In this document: piece by piece, positions 31,778-39,258 of the stretch
Position numbering within the stretch: the first letter of the stretch is position 1
How the letters are laid out: each line of letters starts with the position of its first letter
From: Nocardioides soli
Lineage (GTDB): Bacteria > Actinomycetota > Actinomycetes > Propionibacteriales > Nocardioidaceae
Direction: 5' to 3'
Length of the DNA: 64,000 bases
Assembly (NCBI RefSeq): GCF_014191495.1
Contig: NZ_JACHWR010000003.1
Location: 620,501 to 684,500 of the forward strand
Position numbers and translations under genes: made by a program
Notes under the pieces: model-generated
What the model saw: the letters and a program-made list of their open reading frames with translations, nothing else
What the model was told of the DNA's origin: nothing
The model's database searches: none

Positions 31778-32451
31778 TCCTCCTCCTGCGCCAGCGCGTT
31801 GACCGCGGACGACGCCATCGCCGAGCCGCCGCGCCGGCCGCGCACGGTCACGAACGGGACGTCGACGCCGTGCTCCGTCGCGAAGGACGCCAGCGCCTCC
31901 TTCGACTCCGCGGCCCCGATGAAGCCGACCGGGCAGCCGACGATCGCGGCCGGGCGGGGCGCGCCGTCGAGCAGCATCTCGAGCAGGTGGAAGAGCGCCG
32001 TCGGGGCGTTGCCGATCGCGACGACGGCGCCGTCGAGCAGCGGCTCCCACAGCGACACCGCGGCGGCGGTGCGGGTCGTGCCCCAGGCGCCGGCCAGGGT
32101 CGGCACCCGCTCGTCGGTCAGGAAACAGTGCACCTCGTTGCCCGCGGGCAACCGCCCGGCCGTGATCCCCATCGCGACCATTCGGGCGTCGGTGAGGATC
32201 GGCGCGCCCAGCATCAGCGCGGTGCGCGCGGCGGCGACCAGCCGCGGGTGGACCACGAGGTCGGCGACGAGGTCGGTCTGGCCGCTGCCGTGGATCATCC
32301 GGACGGCCAGCTTCTCGGCGTCCGCCGGTAGGCCGCCCAGGTCCGCCTCGCGCCGGATCGTCGCGAAGGAGTCGACGTAGATCGCCGGCCCGTCGTCGAC
32401 GTACTCGTACCGCTGGGGCGGCCGGCGCAGCGCGCTCGTGTCGGTGCTCAT
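31774..32451 (-). CDS. cobH: Precorrin-8X methylmutase CobH
   Basis: The 225-aa enzyme moves the methyl group from C-11 to C-12, giving hydrogenobyrinic acid. The catalytic histidine lies in AVRMIHGSGQTDL (~residue 50). ILTDARMVAMGI, VAIGNAPTALFHLLEML and IVGCPVGFIGAAESKEAL are all CobH motifs. ATG 32451 overlaps the cobG stop as ATGA. Confidence 0.96.
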   Translation of the reverse strand: MSTDTSALRRPPQRYEYVDDGPAIYVDSFATIRREADLGGLPADAEKLAVRMIHGSGQTDLVADLVVHPRLVAAARTALMLGAPILTDARMVAMGITAGRLPAGNEVHCFLTDERVPTLAGAWGTTRTAAAVSLWEPLLDGAVVAIGNAPTALFHLLEMLLDGAPRPAAIVGCPVGFIGAAESKEALASFATEHGVDVPFVTVRGRRGGSAMASSAVNALAQEEE

Positions 32452-33257
32452 GCCACCGCCTCCGGCACGAGTACGCCGCGCCACGGCGTCACCACCAGGT
32501 CTCGATCGCCGGCGCCGAGTGCCGGGTCGAGGAGACCGCCCACCGCCGGCACGTGCCGACCGCCGGGCACCGCGCCGTACGCCAGTGGTGGCGCGGGTGC
32601 GGGCAGCCGGGGATCGGGCGGCCTCGGGCCCGCCAGGGGCGAGCCGAGCTCGGAGATGTGCCACTCGCTCGTGCGGACGCTCACGAACGCCGCGGCCAGC
32701 GCGACGAGCCGCGGCGGGGCCTCCTCGAGCGGGACGACCTCACCCCAGGCCCCGGCCACCCGCAGCTGCGCCACCCGGGCGTCGAGGGCGACCAGCCCGA
32801 GGTCGGTGGGGCGGTCGAGCAGGTCGCCGCGGCCGTCGTCGAGCACGAAGAGGAACCGGCCGGACAGGTGGGCGAGCGCCGGCTCGGCGCACAGCAGCCG
32901 GTCGAGGTCGGCCACCACCGGGCGCAGATCGGCGCGGCCGCCGGCGAGTCCGGTCTGCGGCGAGCTCATGATGTTGCGGGCGAGCTCGTGGCTGCGCGAG
33001 GGCAGCAGCCCGGTCGCCTCGAACGCCGCGACCACCTCCGCGGTGACCCGGGGGATCCCACGCACCTGCAGGTTCGCGCGGCGAGTGACGTGCACGTCGC
33101 CGTCGCCGTACGCCGCGGCCACCTCGGTCAGGGACCGGAGGCCGGCCACCGGTAGCCGCCCGCCGGCCAGGCGGAGCCGCACCAGGTCTCCGTCGGCGGC
33201 GGGCCAGGGGCGGAGCACGCCGGGGCAGCGGTCGGGTCGGGTACGGGTAGCGGTCAC
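32448..33257 (-). CDS. cobG: Precorrin-3B synthase CobG, apparently lacking the C-terminal Fe-S/siroheme module
   Basis: The 269-aa protein has the N-terminal nitrite/sulfite reductase ferredoxin-like half domain (CPGVLRPWPAADGDLVRLRLAGG), then VTRRANLQVRGI, RSHELARNIMSSPQTG and GRFLFVLDDGRGD, and ends shortly after LVVTPWRGVLVP. Full-length CobG proteins continue for about 100 residues with the cysteine motif that binds the [4Fe-4S] cluster. Here the stop overlaps cobH as ATGA, only two cysteines remain, and no other frame continues the domain. GTG 33257 has a strong GGAGG ribosome site. CobG normally performs the O2-dependent step from precorrin-3A to -3B, so activity of this form is uncertain. 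Confidence 0.82.
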   Translation of the reverse strand: MTATRTRPDRCPGVLRPWPAADGDLVRLRLAGGRLPVAGLRSLTEVAAAYGDGDVHVTRRANLQVRGIPRVTAEVVAAFEATGLLPSRSHELARNIMSSPQTGLAGGRADLRPVVADLDRLLCAEPALAHLSGRFLFVLDDGRGDLLDRPTDLGLVALDARVAQLRVAGAWGEVVPLEEAPPRLVALAAAFVSVRTSEWHISELGSPLAGPRPPDPRLPAPAPPLAYGAVPGGRHVPAVGGLLDPALGAGDRDLVVTPWRGVLVPEAVA

Positions 33258-33309
33258 GGTTCCTCCGCGGTCAGGGGCTCGTGCGCGGAGCCCGCGGGGT
33301 TCCTCGCGG

Positions 33310-33500
33310 CTGGTGCCGGGAGGGCCAGCAGGTCTTCGGACTCGGGATCGACCGGCACGGGACGCCTTCCCAGGACGCCTGTCTCGACAGGGAGGTCCCA
33401 GTGGCTTGCATGTCCCGCCCGTCACCCTCACCGCTGCGCGTCAGTCCCGGAGTTGCACCGGGTTCCCTGACCACCGAGGTGGCACGACTGGCAGGGGCGA
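33310..33500 (-). promoter_or_regulatory. Cobalamin riboswitch upstream of cobG-cobH-cobIJ
   Basis: The minus strand reads GTCAGGGAACCCGGTGCAAC, CTCCGGGACTGACGCGCAGC, GGTGAGGGTGACGGG and a late GAGTCCGAAGACC. The order fits the AdoCbl aptamer with an enlarged variable arm. TAACGT near 33500-33505 could be the -10 hexamer. It is back to back with the riboswitch of the btuF-like gene. Confidence 0.88.
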
Positions 33501-33611
33501 CGTTAGCAACTGCCGATCCGGGGTGGGCGCTCGCGGCCGTGTTCGGGGCCCAGGCTCCTGGCCGAGGTGGGATATCTCGCACCGCGTCGAGGCGCCGGGT
33601 GGGTGGCCAGA

Positions 33612-33800
33612 ACTGCTACGTTGCGGGTGCCGTGGTGCACGGGAAGCCGGTCTGATGCCGGCGCGGCCCTCGCCACTGTAGCCGTCGAGCGAGACGGCCC
33701 TTGCGGAGCAGTTCGGGCTGCTTCGGACCACTGGGCGCGAGCCCGGGAAGGTCGGCCGTCGAGCGTTGACACGGAAGCCAGGAGACCGGCCACGGCGCAT
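33612..33800 (+). promoter_or_regulatory. Cobalamin riboswitch upstream of the btuFCD-like operon
   Basis: GGGAAGCCGGTCTGATGCCG, the core CCTCGCCACTGTAGCC and the late GGAAGCCAGGAGACCGGCC are canonical. TACGTT at 33616-33621 could be the -10 hexamer. The first start codon (33829) follows a GTTTGGAGAAA ribosome site. Confidence 0.9.
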
Positions 33801-33828
33801 TGATTCCACGAGGGTTTGGAGAAAACAG

Positions 33829-34839
33829 ATGCGCAGTCGACCCCTGCCTACCGTCCTGTCCACCATCGCGGCCGCAGCGGCGGCGCTCGTCCTGGCCGGC
33901 TGCGCCGGTGCGCCGGATCGGGAGGCGGCCGCGGAGCCGGCCGACGACCCGGACTTCCCGGTCGACGTGGCCTCCTGTGGCCACACCGCCACGCTCGAAG
34001 CCGCGCCCGAGCGCGCCGTCACCCTGAACCAGGGCGCCACGGAGGTGATGCTGGCGCTCGGCCTCGAGGAGCGGATGGCGGGTACGGCGTACCTCGACGA
34101 CCCCGAGCCGTCGGCCCGCTGGGCGCGGGCCTACGCGTCGGTGCCGGTGATCGCGACGGAGTACCCGACCCGCGAGGAGTTGCTGGCGGCCGAGCCCGAC
34201 TTCGTGTACGCCTCCTATGTGAGCGCCTTCGACCCGAAGGTCGCGGGCAGCCCCGAGGAACTCGACGAGCTCGGCATCGGCTCCTACCTCTCGCCCTTCG
34301 GGTGCGGCGACGGCGCCGAGCGTCCGGAGCCGTCGTTCGAGGCGGTCTGGACGGAGCTCGGGGCGATCGGCACGGCCTTCGGCGTCGCCGACGCGGCCGA
34401 GGCCGTCGTCGAGGAGCAGCAGGAGAGGCTCGCCCAGCTCGGCGAGCGCGCGGCCGGCGACGGCACCACCGTGTTCTGGTACGACTCCGGGGAGAAGACC
34501 GCGCTCGCCGGGGTCGGCGGAGGTGGTCCGCACGTGCTGATCGATGCGGTCGGTGCCACGAACATCTTCGCGGACGTCGACGGCGGCTGGAAGGAGGTCA
34601 GCTGGGAGAGGGTGATCGCCGCCGATCCGGACGTGATCGCGCTCGCCGACGCCAGCTGGTCCACGGCCGAGGACAAGATCGCCTACCTCGAGGGCGACCC
34701 GGTCCTCTCCCGGCTGCGGGCGGTTCAGGAGGAGTCCTACGCCGTGGTGCCCTACTCGCAGTCCACGCCCGGCGTGACGCTCATCGACGGGGCGACCTCG
34801 CTCGGCGAGCAGCTGGTCGAGCTGTCCGCGCAGGGGTGA
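33829..34839 (+). CDS. BtuF-type corrinoid/metal ABC transporter substrate-binding lipoprotein
   Basis: The 336-aa type III periplasmic-binding protein has a signal peptide with lipobox LAGC (~residue 24). It has the ERAVTLNQGATEVMLALGLEERMAG and LLAAEPDFVYASY lobes and ends in a WERVIAADPDVIALAD segment. A cobalamin riboswitch directly upstream makes cobalamin or cobinamide the likely ligand, although an iron-siderophore- or F420-0-type binding protein would look similar. It is the first gene of a five-gene unit with permease, ATPase, a CbiX-like/ferredoxin protein and a DUF6221-like protein. Confidence 0.88.
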   Translation: MRSRPLPTVLSTIAAAAAALVLAGCAGAPDREAAAEPADDPDFPVDVASCGHTATLEAAPERAVTLNQGATEVMLALGLEERMAGTAYLDDPEPSARWARAYASVPVIATEYPTREELLAAEPDFVYASYVSAFDPKVAGSPEELDELGIGSYLSPFGCGDGAERPEPSFEAVWTELGAIGTAFGVADAAEAVVEEQQERLAQLGERAAGDGTTVFWYDSGEKTALAGVGGGGPHVLIDAVGATNIFADVDGGWKEVSWERVIAADPDVIALADASWSTAEDKIAYLEGDPVLSRLRAVQEESYAVVPYSQSTPGVTLIDGATSLGEQLVELSAQG

Positions 34840-35876
34840 GCTCTCGCGCCCTGGTGGCGCCCGGCGCTGCCGCCGTCACGGCCCTCGTGCTCCTCGTGAG
34901 CGTGGCCGTGGCACTCGGCCTGGGTGCCGTCTCGATCCCGGTGAGCGACGTCGTCGCGGTCGTCGCCCGGCGGCTCAACCTCGGGACCTACGACGTGTCG
35001 CCGCTCGACGACCAGATCGTGTGGCAGCTGCGGCTGCCGCGCGTGCTCGGCGCGGCCGCGGTCGGTGCGGGTCTGTCGGTCTGCGGCGCGGTGCTCCAGT
35101 CGCTGACGCGCAACGACCTGGCCGACCCCTACCTGCTCGGCATCTCCAGCGGCGCGGCGGTCGGCGCGGTGACGGTGATCGTCCTGGGCACCTCGGCGGT
35201 CGGCGTCCTGGGCGTCGCCTCGGTCACCGGCGCGGGTCTGCTCGGCGCGCTCGGTGCGCTCGCCGTCGTACTGTTGCTGGCGGCGGGCCCGCGGGGAGAG
35301 CTCTCACCCGCGCGCACGGTGCTCGCCGGTGTGCTGGTCGCCCAGGCGTGCGGAGCCTACGTGGCCGCGCTCATCCTGATGAGCGGCGACAGCGACGCCG
35401 CCCGCCGCGTGCTGACCTGGACGCTCGGGTCGGTCGCCGGACTGCGCTGGGACTCCGCGCTCCTGCTCGTCGTCGTCGCGGTCCTCGGCACGGTCGCCTT
35501 CACGGCGCTGGCCGGCCAGCTCGACGCGTTCGCCTTCGGCGACGTGTCCGCACGGTCGCTCGGCGTCCACGTCGATCGGCTGCGGTGGCTGCTGATGGTG
35601 GGCACGGCCCTGGTCACGGCCAGCCTGGTCGCCTACGCCGGGACGATCGGCTTCGTCGGCCTCGTCGTACCCCACCTGGTGCGTGCCGTCACCGGCGCGC
35701 TGCATCGGGCGTTGCTGCCGCTCTCGGCGCTGGTCGGCGCGGTGCTGCTCGTGTGGGCCGACACCCTCGCGCGCACGGTCGTCGACGGGCAGGAGATCCC
35801 CGTCGGCGTGGTGACGGCGATGGTCGGGACGCCGTTCTTCGCCTGGCTCCTGCGACGCCGGAGGGAGGCCCGATGA
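34836..35876 (+). CDS. BtuC/FecCD-type ABC permease
   Basis: The 346-aa permease has about ten membrane helices. FecCD motifs are IVWQLRLPRVLGAAAVGAGL, RNDLADPYLLGISSGAAVGA, and GTIGFVGLVVPHLVRAVTG, with the C-terminal GQEIPVGVVTAMVGTPFFAWLL coupling end. The GTG start overlaps the substrate-binding protein stop as GTGA. It should import the riboswitch-linked substrate across the cell membrane. Confidence 0.93.
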   Translation: MSSRALVAPGAAAVTALVLLVSVAVALGLGAVSIPVSDVVAVVARRLNLGTYDVSPLDDQIVWQLRLPRVLGAAAVGAGLSVCGAVLQSLTRNDLADPYLLGISSGAAVGAVTVIVLGTSAVGVLGVASVTGAGLLGALGALAVVLLLAAGPRGELSPARTVLAGVLVAQACGAYVAALILMSGDSDAARRVLTWTLGSVAGLRWDSALLLVVVAVLGTVAFTALAGQLDAFAFGDVSARSLGVHVDRLRWLLMVGTALVTASLVAYAGTIGFVGLVVPHLVRAVTGALHRALLPLSALVGAVLLVWADTLARTVVDGQEIPVGVVTAMVGTPFFAWLLRRRREAR

Positions 35877-36643
35877 GGCTGTCGGTGGACGGGCTGGGCT
35901 GGTCGGCCGGCGGGCGACCGGTCCTGGAGGACGTGTCGCTCACGTGCCGGTCGGGCCGGGTCACCGGGCTGCTCGGTCCGAACGGCTCCGGCAAGACGTC
36001 CCTGCTCCGGCTGGTCGCCGGGCTCGTGCGCCCCGAGTCCGGAATCGTCCGGCTGGGTGACCGCGACGTGCACCGGATGCGCGTGCGCGAGCGTGGCCGG
36101 GTGCTCGCGCTGGTCGAGCAGGAGGCGACCACCGCGCTCGACCTGAGCGTGCGCCAGGTGGTCGAGCTGGGGCGGACGCCGTACCGCTCGCGTCTGGTGG
36201 TCGGGGACCCTGAGGGCGCCGAGGCCGTGACCGTCGCGCTGCGGACGGCGCAGGTCGAGGAGCTGGCCGGGCGGGCCTGGCGCACGCTCTCAGGTGGAGA
36301 GCGGCAGCGCACGCACCTGGCCCGGGCGCTCGCCCAACAGCCCGAGGTCCTGCTCCTCGACGAGCCGACCAACCACCTCGACCTGCGTCATCAGCTGGAC
36401 TTCCTGGGGCGGGTCCGGGGACTCGGGCTGACCGTCGTGGCAGCCCTGCACGACCTCGAGCTGGCCGCGGCGTACTGCGACGACCTCGCCGTGCTCGACG
36501 ACGGCCGACTGGTCGCGCAGGGCCCGGTCGGGGACGTGCTGACCCCCGGACTCGTCGAGCGGGTGTACGGCGTCGACGTGGCCGTCGAGCGGCACCCGGT
36601 GCACGATCGGCTGCACGTGCGGTGGAACGGCGTGGCCTCATGA
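35873..36643 (+). CDS. BtuD/FecE-type ABC ATP-binding protein
   Basis: The 256-aa ATPase has Walker A GPNGSGKTS (~36), Q-loop region LALVEQEAT, signature TLSGGERQR (~140), Walker B VLLLDEPTNHLD and H-loop ALHDLELA. ATGA overlaps on both sides place it tightly in the operon with the permease and the CbiX-like/ferredoxin gene. Confidence 0.95.
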   Translation: MRLSVDGLGWSAGGRPVLEDVSLTCRSGRVTGLLGPNGSGKTSLLRLVAGLVRPESGIVRLGDRDVHRMRVRERGRVLALVEQEATTALDLSVRQVVELGRTPYRSRLVVGDPEGAEAVTVALRTAQVEELAGRAWRTLSGGERQRTHLARALAQQPEVLLLDEPTNHLDLRHQLDFLGRVRGLGLTVVAALHDLELAAAYCDDLAVLDDGRLVAQGPVGDVLTPGLVERVYGVDVAVERHPVHDRLHVRWNGVAS

Positions 36644-37338
36644 CCGGCGCCGACCCGCTGGTCGTGGTCTGGATGGGCGTCGCCGATCCGGGGCCGGGAC
36701 TCTCCGTGCTCGCGACGCGGTGCGGCGCGTCCGTCGCGCACCTCCAGCTCGGCGAGCCGTCGTTGCGTCGGGAGCTGGATCGGCTCGCGGATGCGGGGGA
36801 GCGGCGAGTCGTGCTGGTGGGTGTGTCCTTCGGGGCCGCGCCCGGGAACTCCTGGCTGCGCCGGGTCGCCGCGCACTGGTGGCGAGAGCGGACCGACCCA
36901 CCCGAGGTGGTGGTCGCGACCGGCCTCCTCGACCACGAGCACGACGAGGTCGCGCCGTTGCTGGCGCGGGCCCGCCCGATCGTCGGCACCGAGGCGGGTC
37001 TGGCGTCGTCCGCCTGGGAGGACGTGCCGAGGCATCGCCAGCAGGTCTTCGTGTGTCGCGGCCCGCGCTGCACGGCGCGCGGCGCTGACGAGAGCGCCGC
37101 GGTGCTCGGGCGGGCGCTCGCCGCGGCGGGTCTGGGTGACGACGACGTGCTGGTCACCCAGACCGGCTGCCAGTTCCCGTGCAACCACGCGCCGGTGGCC
37201 ACCGTGCAGCCCGACGACGTCTGGTACGGCGGGGTCGACGCGGCCGCCGCCCGGGCCATCGTGCACGAGCACGTCGTCGGCGGCTCGCCGGTCGCCGGCC
37301 ATCGGCTCGTCCGCGACCCGGGAGGTGCGGGGCGATGA
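36640..37338 (+). CDS. CbiX/SirB-like N-terminal domain fused to a thioredoxin-like [2Fe-2S] ferredoxin
   Basis: The first ~120 of 232 residues look like the chelatase fold of CbiX/SirB (VVVWMGVADPGPG, RRVVLVGVSFGAAPGNSWLRR). I see no obvious catalytic histidine in that part. The C-terminal half is a thioredoxin-like [2Fe-2S] ferredoxin with C-x4-C in VFVCRGPRC and C-x3-C in TGCQFPCNHAP, ending VQPDDVWYGGVD. Its place in a B12-riboswitch operon after BtuFCD suggests electron delivery for reduction of an imported corrinoid or of Co, or a metallochaperone role. Both are inferences. The ATG overlaps the ATPase stop. Confidence 0.75.
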   Translation: MTGADPLVVVWMGVADPGPGLSVLATRCGASVAHLQLGEPSLRRELDRLADAGERRVVLVGVSFGAAPGNSWLRRVAAHWWRERTDPPEVVVATGLLDHEHDEVAPLLARARPIVGTEAGLASSAWEDVPRHRQQVFVCRGPRCTARGADESAAVLGRALAAAGLGDDDVLVTQTGCQFPCNHAPVATVQPDDVWYGGVDAAAARAIVHEHVVGGSPVAGHRLVRDPGGAGR

Positions 37339-37616
37339 CCGGGCGGCTGCGCCAGGACGTCGGGGCCCTGCGTGGGTTCCTCGAGGCCCGCCTGATGGAG
37401 GACCTGGCTCGCATCTGGGCCCGCGACGCGGTCGCCGTCGACCCGGAGCGCCGGCCGGGGATGGCCGCGCAGGTCGAGGTGGTCGACGACCTCCTCCGGG
37501 TCGTCCGGTCCGGCGGGCTCCCGGAGCGTCGCGAGCTGCGGATCCTGCTCCACGGCTACGGCGGGCACCCCGACTTCGACCCGGCCTGGCAGGCCCTGCT
37601 CCGGGACTGGCTCTAG
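37335..37616 (+). CDS. DUF6221-like small protein
   Basis: This 93-aa helical protein has the segments LRGFLEARLMEDLAR, AQVEVVDDLLRVVR and the terminal HPDFDPAWQALL, which resemble DUF6221. The function is unknown. The ATG overlaps the stop of the ferredoxin gene. The TAG stop is inside the left terminal repeat of the MITE-like element, so the native C-terminus may have been altered by insertion. Confidence 0.65.
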   Translation: MTGRLRQDVGALRGFLEARLMEDLARIWARDAVAVDPERRPGMAAQVEVVDDLLRVVRSGGLPERRELRILLHGYGGHPDFDPAWQALLRDWL

Positions 37617-37775
37617 GAGCCTCCTGAACAATCCGCGCGGCTACGCGACGGCCGGTGGAGCGTTGGCTGCGTTCGCCTCGGTCGAAGTGACCCGCCACGC
37701 CTTCCCGCGGCCGCCTTGCCACCGCACGCACCGGCCGCCGCTCGCGCTCGCCCGTCTTGTTCAGCAGACTCCTAG
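37613..37775. mobile_element. 163-bp MITE-like element with 19-bp terminal inverted repeats
   Basis: The left end CTAGGAGCCTCCTGAACAA (37613-37631) and the reverse complement of the right end (37757-37775) match at 17 of 19 positions. Both ends are CTAG. The interior is non-coding and GC-rich with further inverted segments (GCGACGGCCGGTGGAGCG / CGCACCGGCCGCCGCTCGC). It carries no transposase. Both flanking convergent genes take their TAG stop from its ends. Confidence 0.75.
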
Positions 37776-38467
37776 GGGCGCCGGCCGGTGACGACGTACT
37801 GGAGCTGCACGTCGTGGCCCGGTGCGACGCCGTGGGCGCGGTCGAGCTCCAGCACCTCCTGCAGCGGGGAGACGGTGACGTCAAGGAGGCCGCCGCGGCG
37901 CATCGCCTCGGCCGTCTCCTCGATGCTCGTGGCGTCGGCCAGCGGCAGCGCGGCGTCCGGCCGGTCGCCGTACAGGCTGCCCAGGCCGTCGGTGAACCAG
38001 GTGCTGTCGACCATCGCCACCACGCCGCCGGGGCGGAGCAGGCGGACCCAGTTCGCGACCGCCGCGTCCGGGTCGCGCAGCGTCCACATCACGTAGCGGC
38101 CGACCACGGCGTCGAAGCTGCCGGCCGGGAAGTCCGGTGCGACGGCGTCGCCGGCGAGGATCCGCGGTGGGTTGTCGAGCCCGGCCGCGTGGGTGCGCGC
38201 CAGGTCGAGCATGCCGCCGGCCAGGTCGATGCCGGTGACCCGGTGTCCGAGCCCGGCGAGCAGGCACGCGACGTGGCCGCTGCCGGTGCCGACGTCGAGG
38301 ACCTCCGCCGGCGCCGCCGGGAGGGCCGAGGCCCAGACCCGGCCCCAGGCCTCGCGGTCGAGGTCGCGCCGCTCGGGGCGCTGCTGGTAGGCGTCGTACG
38401 ACGGCGCCCGGTCGGTCCAGTAGTCGTTGATGGTGTCCTGGAGTCGCTGATCGGTGGGCTGGCTCAT
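37772..38467 (-). CDS. Class I SAM-dependent methyltransferase
   Basis: The 231-aa protein has motif I VLDVGTGSGHVACLLAGLG, the acidic GIDLAGGMLDLAR loop, FDAVVGRYVMWTLRDP and LLRPGGVVAMVDSTW, a UbiE/Methyltransf_11 pattern. Substrate unknown. ATGA overlap places it last in the permease-SBP-ATPase unit, so it may modify the imported ligand, its chelator or an unrelated small molecule. Confidence 0.85.
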   Translation of the reverse strand: MSQPTDQRLQDTINDYWTDRAPSYDAYQQRPERRDLDREAWGRVWASALPAAPAEVLDVGTGSGHVACLLAGLGHRVTGIDLAGGMLDLARTHAAGLDNPPRILAGDAVAPDFPAGSFDAVVGRYVMWTLRDPDAAVANWVRLLRPGGVVAMVDSTWFTDGLGSLYGDRPDAALPLADATSIEETAEAMRRGGLLDVTVSPLQEVLELDRAHGVAPGHDVQLQYVVTGRRP

Positions 38468-39258
38468 GCGGTGGCGTCCTCCTCGACGCGGGTGAACGGG
38501 TGGAAGAGCAGGTGGAGCTGGTCGTCGGCCTCGACGCGCTCGATGCCGATGCCGTAGACGGGCTCGAGCATCTCGGGCACGAGCACGTCGTTCGCCGGGC
38601 CGGCGGCGGCGATCCCGCCCCGGCCGAGCAGCACGAGGTCGTCGCAGTAGCGGGCGGCGAGGTTGAGGTCGTGCAGCACGACGACGACCGTGCGGTGCAG
38701 GTCGTGGGCGAGGCCGGCGACCAGGCCCAGCACCTCGTGCTGGTAGCGGATGTCGAGATGGTTGGTCGGCTCGTCGAGCAGGAGGTGGGTGGCCTGCTGG
38801 GTGAGCGCCCGCGCGATCAGCACCCGCTGGCGCTCCCCGCCGGAGAGCCCGCTGAAGGGCCGCGCGGCGAGGTGGGAGGCACCGACCCGGGCCAGCGCCT
38901 GCGTGGCGGCGGCGTGGTCGTCCGGCCCGCTGCGCTGGAACGCCGAGAGGTGCGGGCCCCGGCCGAGCAGCACGGTCTCGGCGACGGTCATGGAGCTCTC
39001 GCCGCCGGCCTCCTGGACCACCACGGCGAGCCGCCGCGCGGCCTCGCGCGGCGGCAGTGCGTGCAGCTCGTCACCGTCGACGCTCACCGAGCCGGTCGGG
39101 CTGCGCAGCGCGCCGTACAGGATGCGGAGCAGCGTGGTCTTGCCGCTGCCGTTGGGCCCGATCAACCCCAGCACCCGGCCGTGCGGCGCGGCCAGCGACA
39201 CCGCGCGCAGCACCTCGGACCGGCCGTAGGACCACGACAGCCGCTCGGCGCCGATCAC
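38464..39258 (-). CDS. FecE-type ABC ATP-binding protein (second importer)
   Basis: 264 aa: Walker A GPNGSGKTT, signature GLSGGERQRVLIARAL, Walker B HLLLDEPTNHLD, H-loop VLHDLNLAARYCDD. Its stop overlaps the methyltransferase start and its start overlaps the binding-protein stop. It is the ATPase of an iron-chelate/corrinoid/metal-type importer. Confidence 0.94.
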   Translation of the reverse strand: MIGAERLSWSYGRSEVLRAVSLAAPHGRVLGLIGPNGSGKTTLLRILYGALRSPTGSVSVDGDELHALPPREAARRLAVVVQEAGGESSMTVAETVLLGRGPHLSAFQRSGPDDHAAATQALARVGASHLAARPFSGLSGGERQRVLIARALTQQATHLLLDEPTNHLDIRYQHEVLGLVAGLAHDLHRTVVVVLHDLNLAARYCDDLVLLGRGGIAAAGPANDVLVPEMLEPVYGIGIERVEADDQLHLLFHPFTRVEEDATA

